This document shows positions 28,801 to 36,427 of a stretch of 64,000 bases of DNA, piece by piece. Source of the stretch: JAXLWB01 sp046328715. GTDB taxonomy: Bacteria > Chloroflexota > Anaerolineae > Caldilineales > Caldilineaceae. The position numbers were made by a program, and so were the translations under genes. Each line of letters begins with the position of its first letter. Positions within the stretch are counted from its first letter, which is position 1. The notes under the pieces are model-generated. The model was not told where the DNA came from. It made no database searches and saw only the letters and a program-made list of their open reading frames with translations. The stretch covers positions 1 to 64,000 of the forward strand of contig JAXLWB010000055.1 in the NCBI GenBank assembly GCA_046328715.1, read 5' to 3'.

Positions 28801-29306
28801 AACAGATGGTTGCGCCCAACAATCTTGTGCACCAGGCGATTGCCGACTTGAGTGAAGAGCAAACCGGCCGACAGATTGAAATTATAGTTGCCCCGCTGCC
28901 AGCTTGTTTGGCAGATGCCGCCCTCCTCAAACAGGTCTTTATCAATCTCTTGTCGAATGCGCTCAAGTACACGCGCAAACGAGCCGTCGCTCAGATTGAA
29001 ATTGGCTGGCAACCCGGAGATGCAACAAGCGGGCAAAACAATCAGCCAGTATATTTCGTTCGTGATAACGGCGTAGGCTTTGACATGCGCTATGCAGACA
29101 AACTCTTTGGTGTCTTTCAGCGCTTGCATTCAGGAGCGGAATATGAAGGGACAGGGGTAGGACTGGCCACGGTACAACGCATTATCCACCGGCACGATGG
29201 ACGCGTATGGGCACAGGCCGAATTGGACAAAGGAGCCACCGTTTATTTCTGCCTTGCCGACACTGATATTGAAGGTGGGGTTGAAGGGAAAAAGGATCAT
29301 GGATAA
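25833..29306 (+). CDS. Multi-PAS sensor histidine kinase (paralogue 2)
   Basis: 1157 residues from MLEKNKVEPAQ at 25833 (GAGG just before it; the frame runs back to a TTG at 25806). It is a full-length paralogue of the kinase at 21563: the same PAS order and near-identical landmarks (VNQRWYDFTGTPP, IRSILESTSDAF, VSHDLRAPLRAM, DNGVGFDMRYADKLF), plus one additional PAS unit near the N-terminus (about 145-270), which accounts for the extra ~95 residues. Phospho-His lies near residue 927. HisKA and HATPase motifs are all intact. The partner receiver overlaps by 8 nt. The pair is a tandem duplication that has gained or lost one sensory unit. Confidence 0.93.
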   Translation: MLEKNKVEPAQTTAVLFTKGADNYRILADAMPQIVYITDAAGLVDYVNQRWYDFTGTPPTTALGQAWTTWLHPDDQERVSTGWQASISSGQPFETEHRLRHVSGEYYWHLARALPIYNEEGQLTHWIGTATNIHSLKQTEAALSTNEQRLKLAQRAGGIATWELNLETDELFFEDSFTSLFGYTTTQPESPALETWLRMTHPQDLSRVFEALNSAKNGARAAKCEFRVIWPDGSIHWLLAEGEVTTPPIMHGITFDRTQAKETEEALRRSQARYQALIEASGQVIWSWDIKTQSWQYFDTLRWWESITGQSSQAQVHDGWLEVVHAEDRERMRTTWQQALATGSGYEDEYRVQAKDGTLAHIIERVVVVRDAEGEPVELVGTLLDVTQQRRAEQAAAANLRLFQGIAETTPDILFLFDQQNQQISYVNQAVAKLLGYSAEQIQTSGKRLWLDLLHPDDLQAIRTNYPQIEKLRDTQVVEDQYRLRHANGSYHWFQVHTLVFSRDAEGRVSQLLGVAHDISERKRALEALQESNQKIRSILESTSDAFTALDQDWRVIYANQHSLRNARLSSDEMVGQNFWKLFPHLLGTAFDTAAHLVMYTQASVELEMQATLVTGWYKVKFHPSPEGIVIYAQDISERKQAEARFYQVLDSAPNGIAIVDPSGKFQFVNPQVEQLLGYRREELLGQSVEMLVPPALRSRHPDYRGEFMQQPIPRPMGIERGVFGLHKDGHTIPLEISLHPIETIQGGMVLCTIVDISLRKEAETQLRQSEERLQLATEIGKIGVFDYDVDKDETQISPIMYEVTQFPRDVPLTRQLWLSHIHPDDLQVTQNAMQEALTTGEPSRYEYRILCPDQSIRWLETSTLTLKDEQGQPTRVMGVVLDISQRKEAEETLRRLNQSLEQNVLERTNQYIAANQELEAFAYSVSHDLRAPLRAMSSFSKILLDEFMQELSERPRHYLQRIHFNATQMGMLIDDLLAFSRLSRHELKKQMVAPNNLVHQAIADLSEEQTGRQIEIIVAPLPACLADAALLKQVFINLLSNALKYTRKRAVAQIEIGWQPGDATSGQNNQPVYFVRDNGVGFDMRYADKLFGVFQRLHSGAEYEGTGVGLATVQRIIHRHDGRVWAQAELDKGATVYFCLADTDIEGGVEGKKDHG

Positions 29307-29730
29307 TGTCAATGCCTTCGAGATCTTGTTAGTGGAAGACAATGCAGATGATGAAGAATTGGTGCTCTATGCACTTGCCAAGAACAATCTGGCCAACCAT
29401 GTTCGGGTTGCCCATGATGGGGCTGAAGCTTTGGAAATTCTCTTTGCAGAAGGCAATACTTCATACCCCAAGTTGGTGCTGCTCGACCTGAAATTACCGA
29501 AGATAGATGGGTTGGAAGTTCTTCGTCAGATAAAGGGTAATGCGCAAACCAAGACCATCCCTGTGGTGGTGATTTCTTCGTCGCGCGCCGAGCAGGATCT
29601 GATTCGAAGCTACCAACTCAATGCCAATGGCTACGTCATTAAACCGATCGATTTTTCCCAATTTGCCGAGGCGGTGCAACAACTTGGAATCTTCTGGTTA
29701 TTGGTCAATCAACCGCCTCAACATAGTTGA
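29299..29730 (+). CDS. Rcp1-like single-domain response regulator (pair 2)
   Basis: 143-residue receiver, paralogue of the one at 24744. The start MDNVNAFEILLVEDN at 29299 is chosen because it reproduces the ATGGATAA 8-nt overlap with the kinase stop; the open frame begins earlier at 29197 inside the kinase. Asp63 in LLDLKLPKIDG, VVISSSRAEQD and Lys in YVIKPIDF complete the phosphorylation site. No output domain. The next gene, a hybrid kinase, starts 63 nt downstream and is probably in the same operon. Confidence 0.94.
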   Translation: MDNVNAFEILLVEDNADDEELVLYALAKNNLANHVRVAHDGAEALEILFAEGNTSYPKLVLLDLKLPKIDGLEVLRQIKGNAQTKTIPVVVISSSRAEQDLIRSYQLNANGYVIKPIDFSQFAEAVQQLGIFWLLVNQPPQHS

Positions 29731-29793
29731 GCGATTTTATAGTCAGCGAATCACATCAAAATTCAGCTTCTGAGACCCCTCATGGAGAGAACA

Positions 29794-31749
29794 ATGCCCA
29801 TTCCATTACGTGTTTTAATCCTCGAAGATCGCCCTGATGATGCGGAACTGATGTTGTATGAGTTACGCAAGGTAGACTATGTACCCGATTGGCAACGAGT
29901 GGAGACAGAGCAAACTTATCTGACTGCACTTGCGCAGCAGCCTGAGATTATTCTGGCTGACTACACGATGCCCCAGTTCAACGCCTTACGTGCCCTTCAA
30001 CTCTTACAAGAACGTAACTTCGATATTCCGTTTATTGTAGTCACCAATACGCTGAGCGATGAAGTGGCCGTCCAATGCATTAAACAAGGTGCGTCCGATT
30101 ACTTGCTCAAAGATCGTATGGCGCGTTTGGGATCAGCGGTAGCCCATGCGCTGGAACAACACCGCAATCGCCAGAAACGACAACAGGCAGAAGAGGCGTT
30201 GCGCTACAATGAAATGTTCAACCGCACCGTGTTAAATTCAGTCGGCGATCATATTGCTGTGCTAGATGCCCAGGGCGTGATCATTCAGGTGAATGAAGCA
30301 TGGAAACGCTTTGCCCAGGAAAACGGGGATCCTACCTTGGAGCATACTGGAGTTGGCATCAATTACCTCGATGTCTGTCGGCGCGTTCAGGGGGAGGATG
30401 AAGCGATGGCACAAGCCGCGGTGGCTGGAATAGAAGCTGTCATGGCTGGCAGGCTACCACTGTTTTCTACGCTGGAATATGCCTGTCATTCTCACCACGA
30501 GAAGCGTTGGTTTCTACTCAAAGTTACCCCACTGCCCGGCCAGATCGGTGGTGTTGTCATTGCCCATCCGGATATCACTGAACGCAAACTAGCGGAAGAA
30601 CAGCTTCGTCAACAAGACCGCCTTTCCGTAGTGGGTCAGCTCGCAGCTGGTATCGCTCATGATTTCAACAACAGCTTACAAGCAATTACCCTCTACTCGC
30701 AGATTTTGCTAAACGTACCCACACTCAACGCACACGCTCAGGAACATCTCCAGGTCATTCATCGACAGGCAATGCGCGCTGGCAGTCTGATCGCACAGAT
30801 CATGGACTTTAGTCGCCAGTCCGTTATGGAGCGTCACCCCCTTGAGGTGAAAACCTATTTGTCCTCATTGGTCTCGCTCCTCAAACGTACTTTACAAGAG
30901 AATATTCAAATCAAACTAAATTGTTCACAACGGGATCTTTACATCGATGCCGATCTCACTCGTTTGGAACAGGTCTTCATGAATCTGGCGGTCAATGCGC
31001 GCGATGCAATGCCTGATGGGGGCTGGCTGAGGCTCGATGTCGAAACCTTTCACTTGACTGAACCCAATCCTGCGCCTCCCTTGCGTGAAATGCCAATCGG
31101 TCACTGGGTGTGCATTTCGATGTCTGACACAGGCATGGGAATTCCTCAGCAAAACTTGCATCATCTCTTCGAGCCATTCTTTACGACCAAAGCACCTGGA
31201 AAGGGCACGGGGTTAGGATTAGCGCAAGTCTATGGGATTGTCAAACAGCATGATGGGTTTATCGATGTAGAGAGTGAGGTTGGAAAAGGAACCACATTCA
31301 AACTCTATTTTCCACTTTTGAACTCTGCAGAGCGACAAGGGGCTTTGCTGTTACCAACCCAGCTCATAGTTGGAAATCGAGAGACCATTCTAGTGGTTGA
31401 GGACGATTCTGCCATACGAGCGGCGGTTAGCAATGCACTGCGTACACTAGAATATGAGGTTCTCATTGCCAAAAGTGGAAAAGAAGCGCTCCATCTTTTC
31501 GAACAGGAATCTGATACCATTGCTCTGGTTCTGAGCGACTTAGTCATGCCAGAAATCGATGGCACCAAGCTCTATCAGCATCTCTCCCAAAAGCGCCCTG
31601 ATATCAAGGTGGTGATCATGAGCGGTTATGCGCTCCCTGAACGTTTGAAAAGTCTTTACCAATCAGGCAAAATAGGCTATTTGGCAAAACCATTTGATCT
31701 GCAACAGGTCGCCGAGGTTGTGTTCAAGGCACTCAATAGTTCACAATAG
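29794..31749 (+). CDS. Hybrid REC-PAS-histidine kinase-REC
   Basis: 651 residues from MPIPLRVLILEDRP at 29794, which has GGAG six bases before it; an ATG at 29782 is less well placed. Order: receiver (about 1-125, Asp56 in ILADYTMP), coiled linker, PAS (about 145-265), HisKA with His289 in AAGIAHDFNNSLQA (NtrB-like), HATPase (DTGMGIPQQNLHHLFEPFF, GTGLGLAQVYGIV), and a C-terminal receiver with Asp582 in VLSDLVMPEIDG. A protein with receivers at both ends can take phosphate from an upstream kinase and adjust its own. Its position at the end of the kinase/receiver cluster makes it a likely integrator; that is an inference. Confidence 0.93.
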   Translation: MPIPLRVLILEDRPDDAELMLYELRKVDYVPDWQRVETEQTYLTALAQQPEIILADYTMPQFNALRALQLLQERNFDIPFIVVTNTLSDEVAVQCIKQGASDYLLKDRMARLGSAVAHALEQHRNRQKRQQAEEALRYNEMFNRTVLNSVGDHIAVLDAQGVIIQVNEAWKRFAQENGDPTLEHTGVGINYLDVCRRVQGEDEAMAQAAVAGIEAVMAGRLPLFSTLEYACHSHHEKRWFLLKVTPLPGQIGGVVIAHPDITERKLAEEQLRQQDRLSVVGQLAAGIAHDFNNSLQAITLYSQILLNVPTLNAHAQEHLQVIHRQAMRAGSLIAQIMDFSRQSVMERHPLEVKTYLSSLVSLLKRTLQENIQIKLNCSQRDLYIDADLTRLEQVFMNLAVNARDAMPDGGWLRLDVETFHLTEPNPAPPLREMPIGHWVCISMSDTGMGIPQQNLHHLFEPFFTTKAPGKGTGLGLAQVYGIVKQHDGFIDVESEVGKGTTFKLYFPLLNSAERQGALLLPTQLIVGNRETILVVEDDSAIRAAVSNALRTLEYEVLIAKSGKEALHLFEQESDTIALVLSDLVMPEIDGTKLYQHLSQKRPDIKVVIMSGYALPERLKSLYQSGKIGYLAKPFDLQQVAEVVFKALNSSQ

Positions 31750-31772
31750 GGCCTAAAAATCATGATGCTCTG

Positions 31773-31814
31773 CACTACGTAACACTTTTATACCGCAAAA
31801 AGTGTTACGTAGTG
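31773..31814 (+). terminator. Strong hairpin after the hybrid kinase gene
   Basis: CACTACGTAACACTTTT (31773-31789) pairs perfectly over 17 bases with 31798-31814, with an 8-base loop. It lies 24 bases past the stop and is also the first part of the composite repeat that continues to 31886. Confidence 0.75.
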
Positions 31815-31832
31815 GCAACTGCTACGATAGGT

Positions 31833-31886
31833 GAGCACCCTGCGCCAACAGGATGCTCAAGTGGTAATCCGACCTGGAAAATCAGA
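31833..31886. repeat. Composite two-hairpin element, copy 2 (tail part)
   Basis: GAGCACCCTG (31833-31842), loop CGCCAA, CAGGATGCTC (31849-31858), then GTGGT and a 21-base tail (31866-31886) identical to 20368-20388. The hairpin at 31773-31814 precedes it just as a long hairpin precedes copy 1. The order and strand are the same in both places although the neighbouring genes run in opposite directions. Confidence 0.7.
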
Positions 31887-32046
31887 AAAACCATATATAG
31901 TATAGCACAAGTTTTGCCAACAAAACATCACGATTTATCAACCAAATTTCAATAGACGCTACATTTAACTCTGGCACAATCTGTCGAAGAACCAAAGACT
32001 GTGAGATTGTGCCCTAGTTAGGTGACTTCTCGATAGGGACAGAACC

Positions 32047-33045
32047 ATGTATGAAAGACTAGGTGAGGTGACATTGAAAAGCGGCGAACGGGTAGAAGCA
32101 GGCGTTGTGCGTGGACCTGAACCCACTTGGTCGCGACGTTTGCAGACATTGCTCTGGCACAAGGGCGATCCATGGAATTGGCAGAACGCCCAACTACTGG
32201 AAGTGGACCATGGGCTGGATGTGAATTTTTATGTACTCCACCGTGAAGGGGAGCCGTTCACCAACATAATGACAGTTGAACTGGCAGGAGTTGGCCACTT
32301 TGGTCACGTTTGGACCCAACCTGCCGACCGTCAACAGGGGGCCAGCAGCAGCCTGATGCGTCTGCAGATGCAAGATTTTGCAGCACGAGGAGGTCAAACC
32401 CTCTTCTTGGGCACAGGATATGGATCAACCGCCTATCGTATCTACAGTGCTTTTGGCTTCGCAAGTATCGAGGCAGAAAGTGGCTACATGGCGTACTATG
32501 CAAAGTCGAAAGCAGAATTTGAAGCCACCTATTTTGCCCCTGGCCCTGTAGAAGTACAGCCACTCGCCTGGCCTCACTGGCCGTCATCTGCGGCGCTCTT
32601 TCTGGGTGACTATCCGGGATTGGTGCGCTGTGCGCCCTTACAGATGTTCGGACATGCTTCCAGCGAAGGGCCTTTTCTCCCTGCCTTGATCGAAGCAGCC
32701 AAGCGTCAACAAGCAGGAGAGTCCCCGACGGTATGGGCGTTATTCAACCCAGCCACAAGCGCTGTCGTAGGCTTGGCCGCCTGGTCATGGCATCCGCTGT
32801 GGCCCGATGTCTGCCTAGTGGATTGTTATTGCCATCCAAACTTTTGGTCAGCCAGCGGTGAGCTGCTCAATGCACTACAACTGCCCACTGCTGATCATAC
32901 CGTAGCCTATGTTGATATTGATAATAAAGCCAAATCAGCCCTCTTTACCCAGGCCGGATTCAAAGCCACGGCGACCTTGCCTCGCTGGCTAGCAACCGAT
33001 CATTCCAGACAAACCTGGACGGATGTTGTAATGCTGGAAAAGTAA
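32047..33045 (+). CDS. Acetyltransferase of GNAT fold, probably two-domain
   Basis: 332 residues. The N-terminal half carries a GNAT-like core: NIMTVELAGVGHFGHVWTQP strand, then ADRQQGASSSLMRLQMQDFA where the Q-x-x-G-x-S loop would hold acetyl-CoA, and LFLGTGYGSTAYRIYSAFGF. The C-terminal half (about 175-332) has a second, more diverged set with VGLAAWSWHPLWPDVCLVDCY, YVDIDNKAKSALFTQAGFKA and a final TWTDVVMLEK, the typical closing strand. Such double-GNAT proteins are common and mostly uncharacterised. It stands alone after the signalling island. Confidence 0.75.
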   Translation: MYERLGEVTLKSGERVEAGVVRGPEPTWSRRLQTLLWHKGDPWNWQNAQLLEVDHGLDVNFYVLHREGEPFTNIMTVELAGVGHFGHVWTQPADRQQGASSSLMRLQMQDFAARGGQTLFLGTGYGSTAYRIYSAFGFASIEAESGYMAYYAKSKAEFEATYFAPGPVEVQPLAWPHWPSSAALFLGDYPGLVRCAPLQMFGHASSEGPFLPALIEAAKRQQAGESPTVWALFNPATSAVVGLAAWSWHPLWPDVCLVDCYCHPNFWSASGELLNALQLPTADHTVAYVDIDNKAKSALFTQAGFKATATLPRWLATDHSRQTWTDVVMLEK

Positions 33046-33434
33046 TAACTCATGGTTGCGTTTGTTTTGCGTGTGACATACATGAGGGATGCGCGTGTTT
33101 TTATAGGCAATGTGTATTTTTCGAAAAACTATAGCATATAACAAGATCAATCGTTTGTATTTAATTGAAGCAGCAACGTTCAGCGGCCCTTGGTGCGTCC
33201 TATTAAACGTTTTCTGAGTTCTGGTGTAATTGTCATTTTCACTATTCATTACAATCTGGCTTGATTTTACTGCGAAAACTAACATCGGTCTGTGGCAAAG
33301 GCGCTACGACGATACGCTACAATGGGTTGATATTTCCCGCAGAGTAAGCACAAATGGATCATTTACTTATTCACCTCAAAATGGTAAACTATTTGTAAGC
33401 AACAAGCGTGCAGTCTGCGTGAAAGGATCAACTT
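33046..33434. other. AT-rich spacer
   Basis: About 390 bases without a gene I can support. No hairpin with a T-run and no promoter pair stands out. Confidence 0.4.
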
Positions 33435-33755
33435 GTGAAAACATTTCTTGCAGTACTTTTTGCCGCTACGATGGCCGCCCTGCTAACGACGGGAGCAATC
33501 ATCCATATCTACCCGAATCTCGCCTATACACAACCCTGTTACAGAGCGATTACGGATCGGTACAGTGTCAATGAATTCAGCAAACCGGGGACTTATATGC
33601 ACATGGGTCAAAGCACGGTGATCTTTGGCTTTGTTGCCATTGACCGCAAACAATATGAATACTCGTGCACAGTGCAAGCCTTTGGAGTCACAAAACTCGA
33701 AGTCGAAGATAATGTTCTCTTTCGAGCTTGGGCAACCGGAGAAGTGAGTCGATAA
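33435..33755 (+). CDS. Small exported protein, function unknown
   Basis: 106 residues starting at a GTG with AAAGGAT eight bases upstream. The N-terminus (KTFLAVLFAATMAALLTTGA) is a signal peptide or membrane anchor. The remainder is a short, probably beta-rich domain with two Cys (QPCYRAI and YEYSCTV) that could form a disulfide outside the cell. No family recognised. It precedes the APH-like kinase gene by 86 nt on the same strand. Confidence 0.6.
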   Translation: MKTFLAVLFAATMAALLTTGAIIHIYPNLAYTQPCYRAITDRYSVNEFSKPGTYMHMGQSTVIFGFVAIDRKQYEYSCTVQAFGVTKLEVEDNVLFRAWATGEVSR

Positions 33756-33841
33756 CCAAGATAAGAGAAGAGATATAAAGCATGACACGTTCTATTTTGG
33801 CGACTCTTACAGCTTGCGCAAACACTATTTCTTGAGCATCA

Positions 33842-34813
33842 ATGAACGAACAAATCAGAAAACATCGAGCCGAGATGCAACGCCAAGCGGTACCAGTGAT
33901 TGAGCAATTCGTGCAGGATCATCCGCAATACAGCATCGACGCCGATCAAGCGGGTAGCCAAAGCGTCACCAATTACGTGATCTTCGGTCATCATGGGCCA
34001 GAACGGGTCATCTTTAAATACTTCTGCCGCGACGAACGTAAGCAACGCGAGGTCTTTGCGCTGCGTCACTTTGCCGATACAGGCATCGTACCGAAATTGC
34101 TCGAAGAGGAAGGTTCGCGCTTGATCGTGGAATCGCACATTCCAGGCAGCTTTTTGCCCAGAGAAGAGTATGATCCAACTGCATTCCTTGCCGTGGATCG
34201 TGACAAAATGGGGCGAACGCTGGGCGAAGCTGTGGCAAAATTAACCAGCACACCTTTGAGCATAGCATCTGCCGAGGAATTTGAAAGCCGCTTTTACAAC
34301 GGCGAGCGCCTACCCGACTACTTCGAGACGATCCTACAGGCCTCGCGTCAGATCCATCAACAGGTAGATTGTTACAAAGATGAGATCTTTGCCTTTTCAC
34401 TGGCGCAGATCGAAGGGCATCTACCCTTCATTCTGGCACAACCGCGCCTGCTTTATCATCAGGATGCGCTGAACATACACTTTGTCGAGAGCACCTTCAG
34501 CGGTTTCTTTGACTTGGAGATGTGTCGGGTGGGTTGTGCAGCCATGCAGATCGGTTCGCTCTGGTATGTAATTAACAGCTACCGAGTGTGGGAGCCTTTT
34601 TCTGAAGGATTTGCCAGGGTTGCAGGTCGCCGCTTGACCGCACAGGACAAATCTGCTGCGCTGGCCTTTGCCCACTTCATGCTCTGGCGTAGCATCTCGG
34701 ATTATGGTGACTGGCACGGTGAAGAGTTGGGCCAGGACGCAATGGCTGAAGTGATTACGCAGGCAGAGACATATCGAAAAACGATTGATACGATGAAGCA
34801 AGGCGAAGGATAG
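33842..34813 (+). CDS. APH/choline-kinase-like phosphotransferase
   Basis: 323-residue kinase-fold protein. The N-lobe has ERVIFKYFCRDERKQREVFAL with a Lys positioned for ATP and a Glu on the following helix. The catalytic loop LLYHQDALNIHF has Asp208 and Asn212, and the metal-binding Asp224 lies in SGFFDLEMCRVG. This is the aminoglycoside phosphotransferase superfamily, whose members phosphorylate drugs, choline, homoserine or unknown small molecules; the substrate is not indicated here. The gene ends in a hairpin that encloses its stop codon. Confidence 0.82.
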   Translation: MNEQIRKHRAEMQRQAVPVIEQFVQDHPQYSIDADQAGSQSVTNYVIFGHHGPERVIFKYFCRDERKQREVFALRHFADTGIVPKLLEEEGSRLIVESHIPGSFLPREEYDPTAFLAVDRDKMGRTLGEAVAKLTSTPLSIASAEEFESRFYNGERLPDYFETILQASRQIHQQVDCYKDEIFAFSLAQIEGHLPFILAQPRLLYHQDALNIHFVESTFSGFFDLEMCRVGCAAMQIGSLWYVINSYRVWEPFSEGFARVAGRRLTAQDKSAALAFAHFMLWRSISDYGDWHGEELGQDAMAEVITQAETYRKTIDTMKQGEG

Positions 34814-34829
34814 ATTCTTCGCCTTGCTT
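34796..34829 (+). terminator. Terminator-like hairpin with the stop codon in its loop
   Basis: AAGCAAGGCGAA (34796-34807) pairs perfectly with TTCGCCTTGCTT (34818-34829); the loop 34808-34817 contains the TAG of the APH-like gene. A short T-containing stretch follows. Confidence 0.6.
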
Positions 34830-34877
34830 ACCCTATTTGGTCATTCTACCACTAGCCCCATCGGGGCGGCTTACAGG

Positions 34878-34948
34878 GTAACTCATGGGCAGCGTCCTAG
34901 AGATGAGAGGGCATCCATCTCGATCCCGGGGTGCTGCCCATGGGTTAC
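34878..34948. repeat. Palindromic element A
   Basis: Arms GTAACTCATGGGCAGC (34878-34893) and GCTGCCCATGGGTTAC (34933-34948) differ by one base; an inner GAGATG/CATCTC pair (34900-34905, 34916-34921) makes it nested. First of three such elements in a 713-base spacer without genes. Confidence 0.7.
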
Positions 34949-35041
34949 AGAACCCCAATTCGCTCATCGCTTAAACTTGTTAGTAACGAGCCACGTCCCC
35001 CAGCATAGCGCACACGATTTCAGCTCGACCCAAAACATACT

Positions 35042-35176
35042 ACTAAGTAAAACCGGGAACATCGCCAGCCACTTCCGGGAAGGCTCTACGGATCAACTTT
35101 CTCCGTGGACGGACCCTTCCCGGAAGTCGTTCGTTCAGATCCTTTATCTCTAATCTCTTCTTCGGTTTTACTTAGT
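35042..35176. repeat. Palindromic element B, full copy
   Basis: Three nested perfect pairs: ACTAAGTAAAACC (35042-35054) with GGTTTTACTTAGT (35164-35176); ACTTCCGGGAAGG (35071-35083) with CCTTCCCGGAAGT (35115-35127); ACGGA with TCCGT (35088-35092, 35102-35106). The inner core recurs in inverted orientation at 37708-37760. Confidence 0.75.
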
Positions 35177-35188
35177 CCGCCTACTTAA

Positions 35189-35342
35189 TTTTTAGAAATA
35201 GATTGTGACTACCCTCGGGTATATATCTGGTCTGGGGTAACTTCAGAGCCACTCGCTCACGCTCGTGGCTCTGAAAAACCTGCCCCCAACTAGATATACA
35301 CCCACTACCCTCGAAGAAGTAGGCTGATTCTATTTCTAAAAA
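35189..35342. repeat. Palindromic element C
   Basis: Outer arms TTTTTAGAAATAG (35189-35201) and CTATTTCTAAAAA (35330-35342) are perfect. Middle arms GGGTATATATCT (35218-35229) and AGATATACACCC (35292-35303) have one mismatch. Core arms TTCAGAGCCAC (35242-35252) and GTGGCTCTGAA (35265-35275) are perfect. It contains no open frame. Confidence 0.75.
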
Positions 35343-35526
35343 TAAAACGGACATTCCACTATGTTATACCAGGGCGTTGTCCTCACACCTTGTACGGATG
35401 AGCAACCCTAATTTCCTAGGGTAATCCTAAGGGTGCGCGGAAAAGCCATGAATAAATAGCGTGTCTATTAGCACGTTGGACCCGATCCGGATACTGGTCA
35501 ATGGAATCAACCAGGAGAGAACAAAA

Positions 35527-36025
35527 ATGAGTACAGAACTTGCATCTGCCAGCTATGTCGGCAGCCTCGGTGACGGCTTGATCCGCCGTTGGTCTACAGC
35601 AGTACGACCTGATCGGCGAAAAGGTGGCACTGGCGGTTGAACGACCGTATGCCTGGTATGTGCGCATCCCCGATTTGGTAGCATTCATCTGCCACATTGG
35701 GCCAGTGCTAGAAGAGCGGTTGGCGCATTCAAGCTTGGCAGGCTATCGGGGCGATCTCAAGTTAGATCTCTATCGCAGTGGACTTCATCTACACTTTGAG
35801 GCGGGCAAACTCACCCAGGTTGAGCCATGGCGGGCACCCTTCTATGGCAGTGACGCCAATGCCGGTGCGCCCCCGCTCGTCTTTACCCAATTGCTGCTCA
35901 GCTACCGCAGCCTGGATGAGCTGCGCGCCTTTTTCCCCGATGTCTGGGCAGATGACATTGCTAAGTTGCTGCTCGACACGCTCTTTCCCAAGCTGCCCTC
36001 CAACGTCCAGCAGACGCTTGAGTGA
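35527..36025 (+). pseudogene. Collapsed GNAT acetyltransferase with sterol-carrier-like C-terminus
   Basis: A strong ribosome site (AGGAGAG) precedes ATG 35527, which reads MSTELASASYVGSLGDGLIR and then RWST, the usual N-terminus of an Eis-like acetyltransferase. The frame runs into a stop about 38 codons later. From about 35590 another frame reads QQYDLIGEKVALAVERP, VRIPDLVAFI, LKLDLYRSGLHLHFEAG and QLLLSYRSLDELRAFFPDV to the stop at 36025, matching the C-terminal third of the same family. The acetyl-CoA-binding middle is missing. An internal out-of-frame deletion is the simplest explanation. An ATG at 35624 could still express the C-terminal domain alone. Confidence 0.75.
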
Positions 36026-36070
36026 AACAGTGAGACAGTAAAACAGTAGGACAGTCGTCAGTGGAATGCT

Positions 36071-36427
36071 CTAACTTTCCTCGTGTTTGGCGATTAGGAC
36101 GGGCATGTGAAGGCCATAGAGTTCTTCGGCCACCAGCGCACCGATCAGGATGATGGGGTCGGCTTCTTCGAGCACGATGGCTCTAGGGGCAGTACCACGG
36201 CGGATACACTCGGCCAACACACTGGAACTGGAACTGGAGCCACGCGCCCGTGGCATCAGCACAATTTTCCCAGTGAGGATGAGTCCGCAGTCCGGATGAT
36301 GGGGATCGATAATGCGCCCACTGCTCGAATCGACCCCACCCCAGAAAGAGAGGGGTGCAATGCGTACCACTTCCCCTTCAACTGTGGTTGGCTGCAAAGT
36401 AGCGGCATCAAGACCAGAGACGATCAT
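36071..36427 (-). CDS. Aconitase X swivel (small) subunit
   Basis: 118 residues from MIVSGLDAATLQPTTVEGEV at 36427. The beta-barrel swivel domain of the AcnX family is shown by APLSFWGGVDSSSGRIIDPH, CGLILTGKIVLMPRARGSSS followed by VLAECIRRGTAPRAIVLEEA, with the Ser-rich loop that contacts substrate. It overlaps the large-subunit stop by 20 nt on the same strand, so the two are translated together and form one enzyme. Known AcnX enzymes dehydrate mevalonate 5-phosphate (archaea) or cis-3-hydroxy-L-proline (bacteria); which applies here is not decided by sequence alone. Confidence 0.9.
   Translation of the reverse strand: MIVSGLDAATLQPTTVEGEVVRIAPLSFWGGVDSSSGRIIDPHHPDCGLILTGKIVLMPRARGSSSSSSVLAECIRRGTAPRAIVLEEADPIILIGALVAEELYGLHMPVLIAKHEES

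Noticed and set aside
33230..33574. 114-codon frame overlapping the small exported protein
   Set aside because: Its composition is that of an untranslated AT-rich leader, and the GTG gene at 33435 has signal peptide and ribosome site.
35624..36025. Stand-alone 133-residue gene
   Set aside because: Kept as part of a pseudogene: the matching N-terminus with a strong ribosome site lies just upstream, and homologous frame continues before the ATG.
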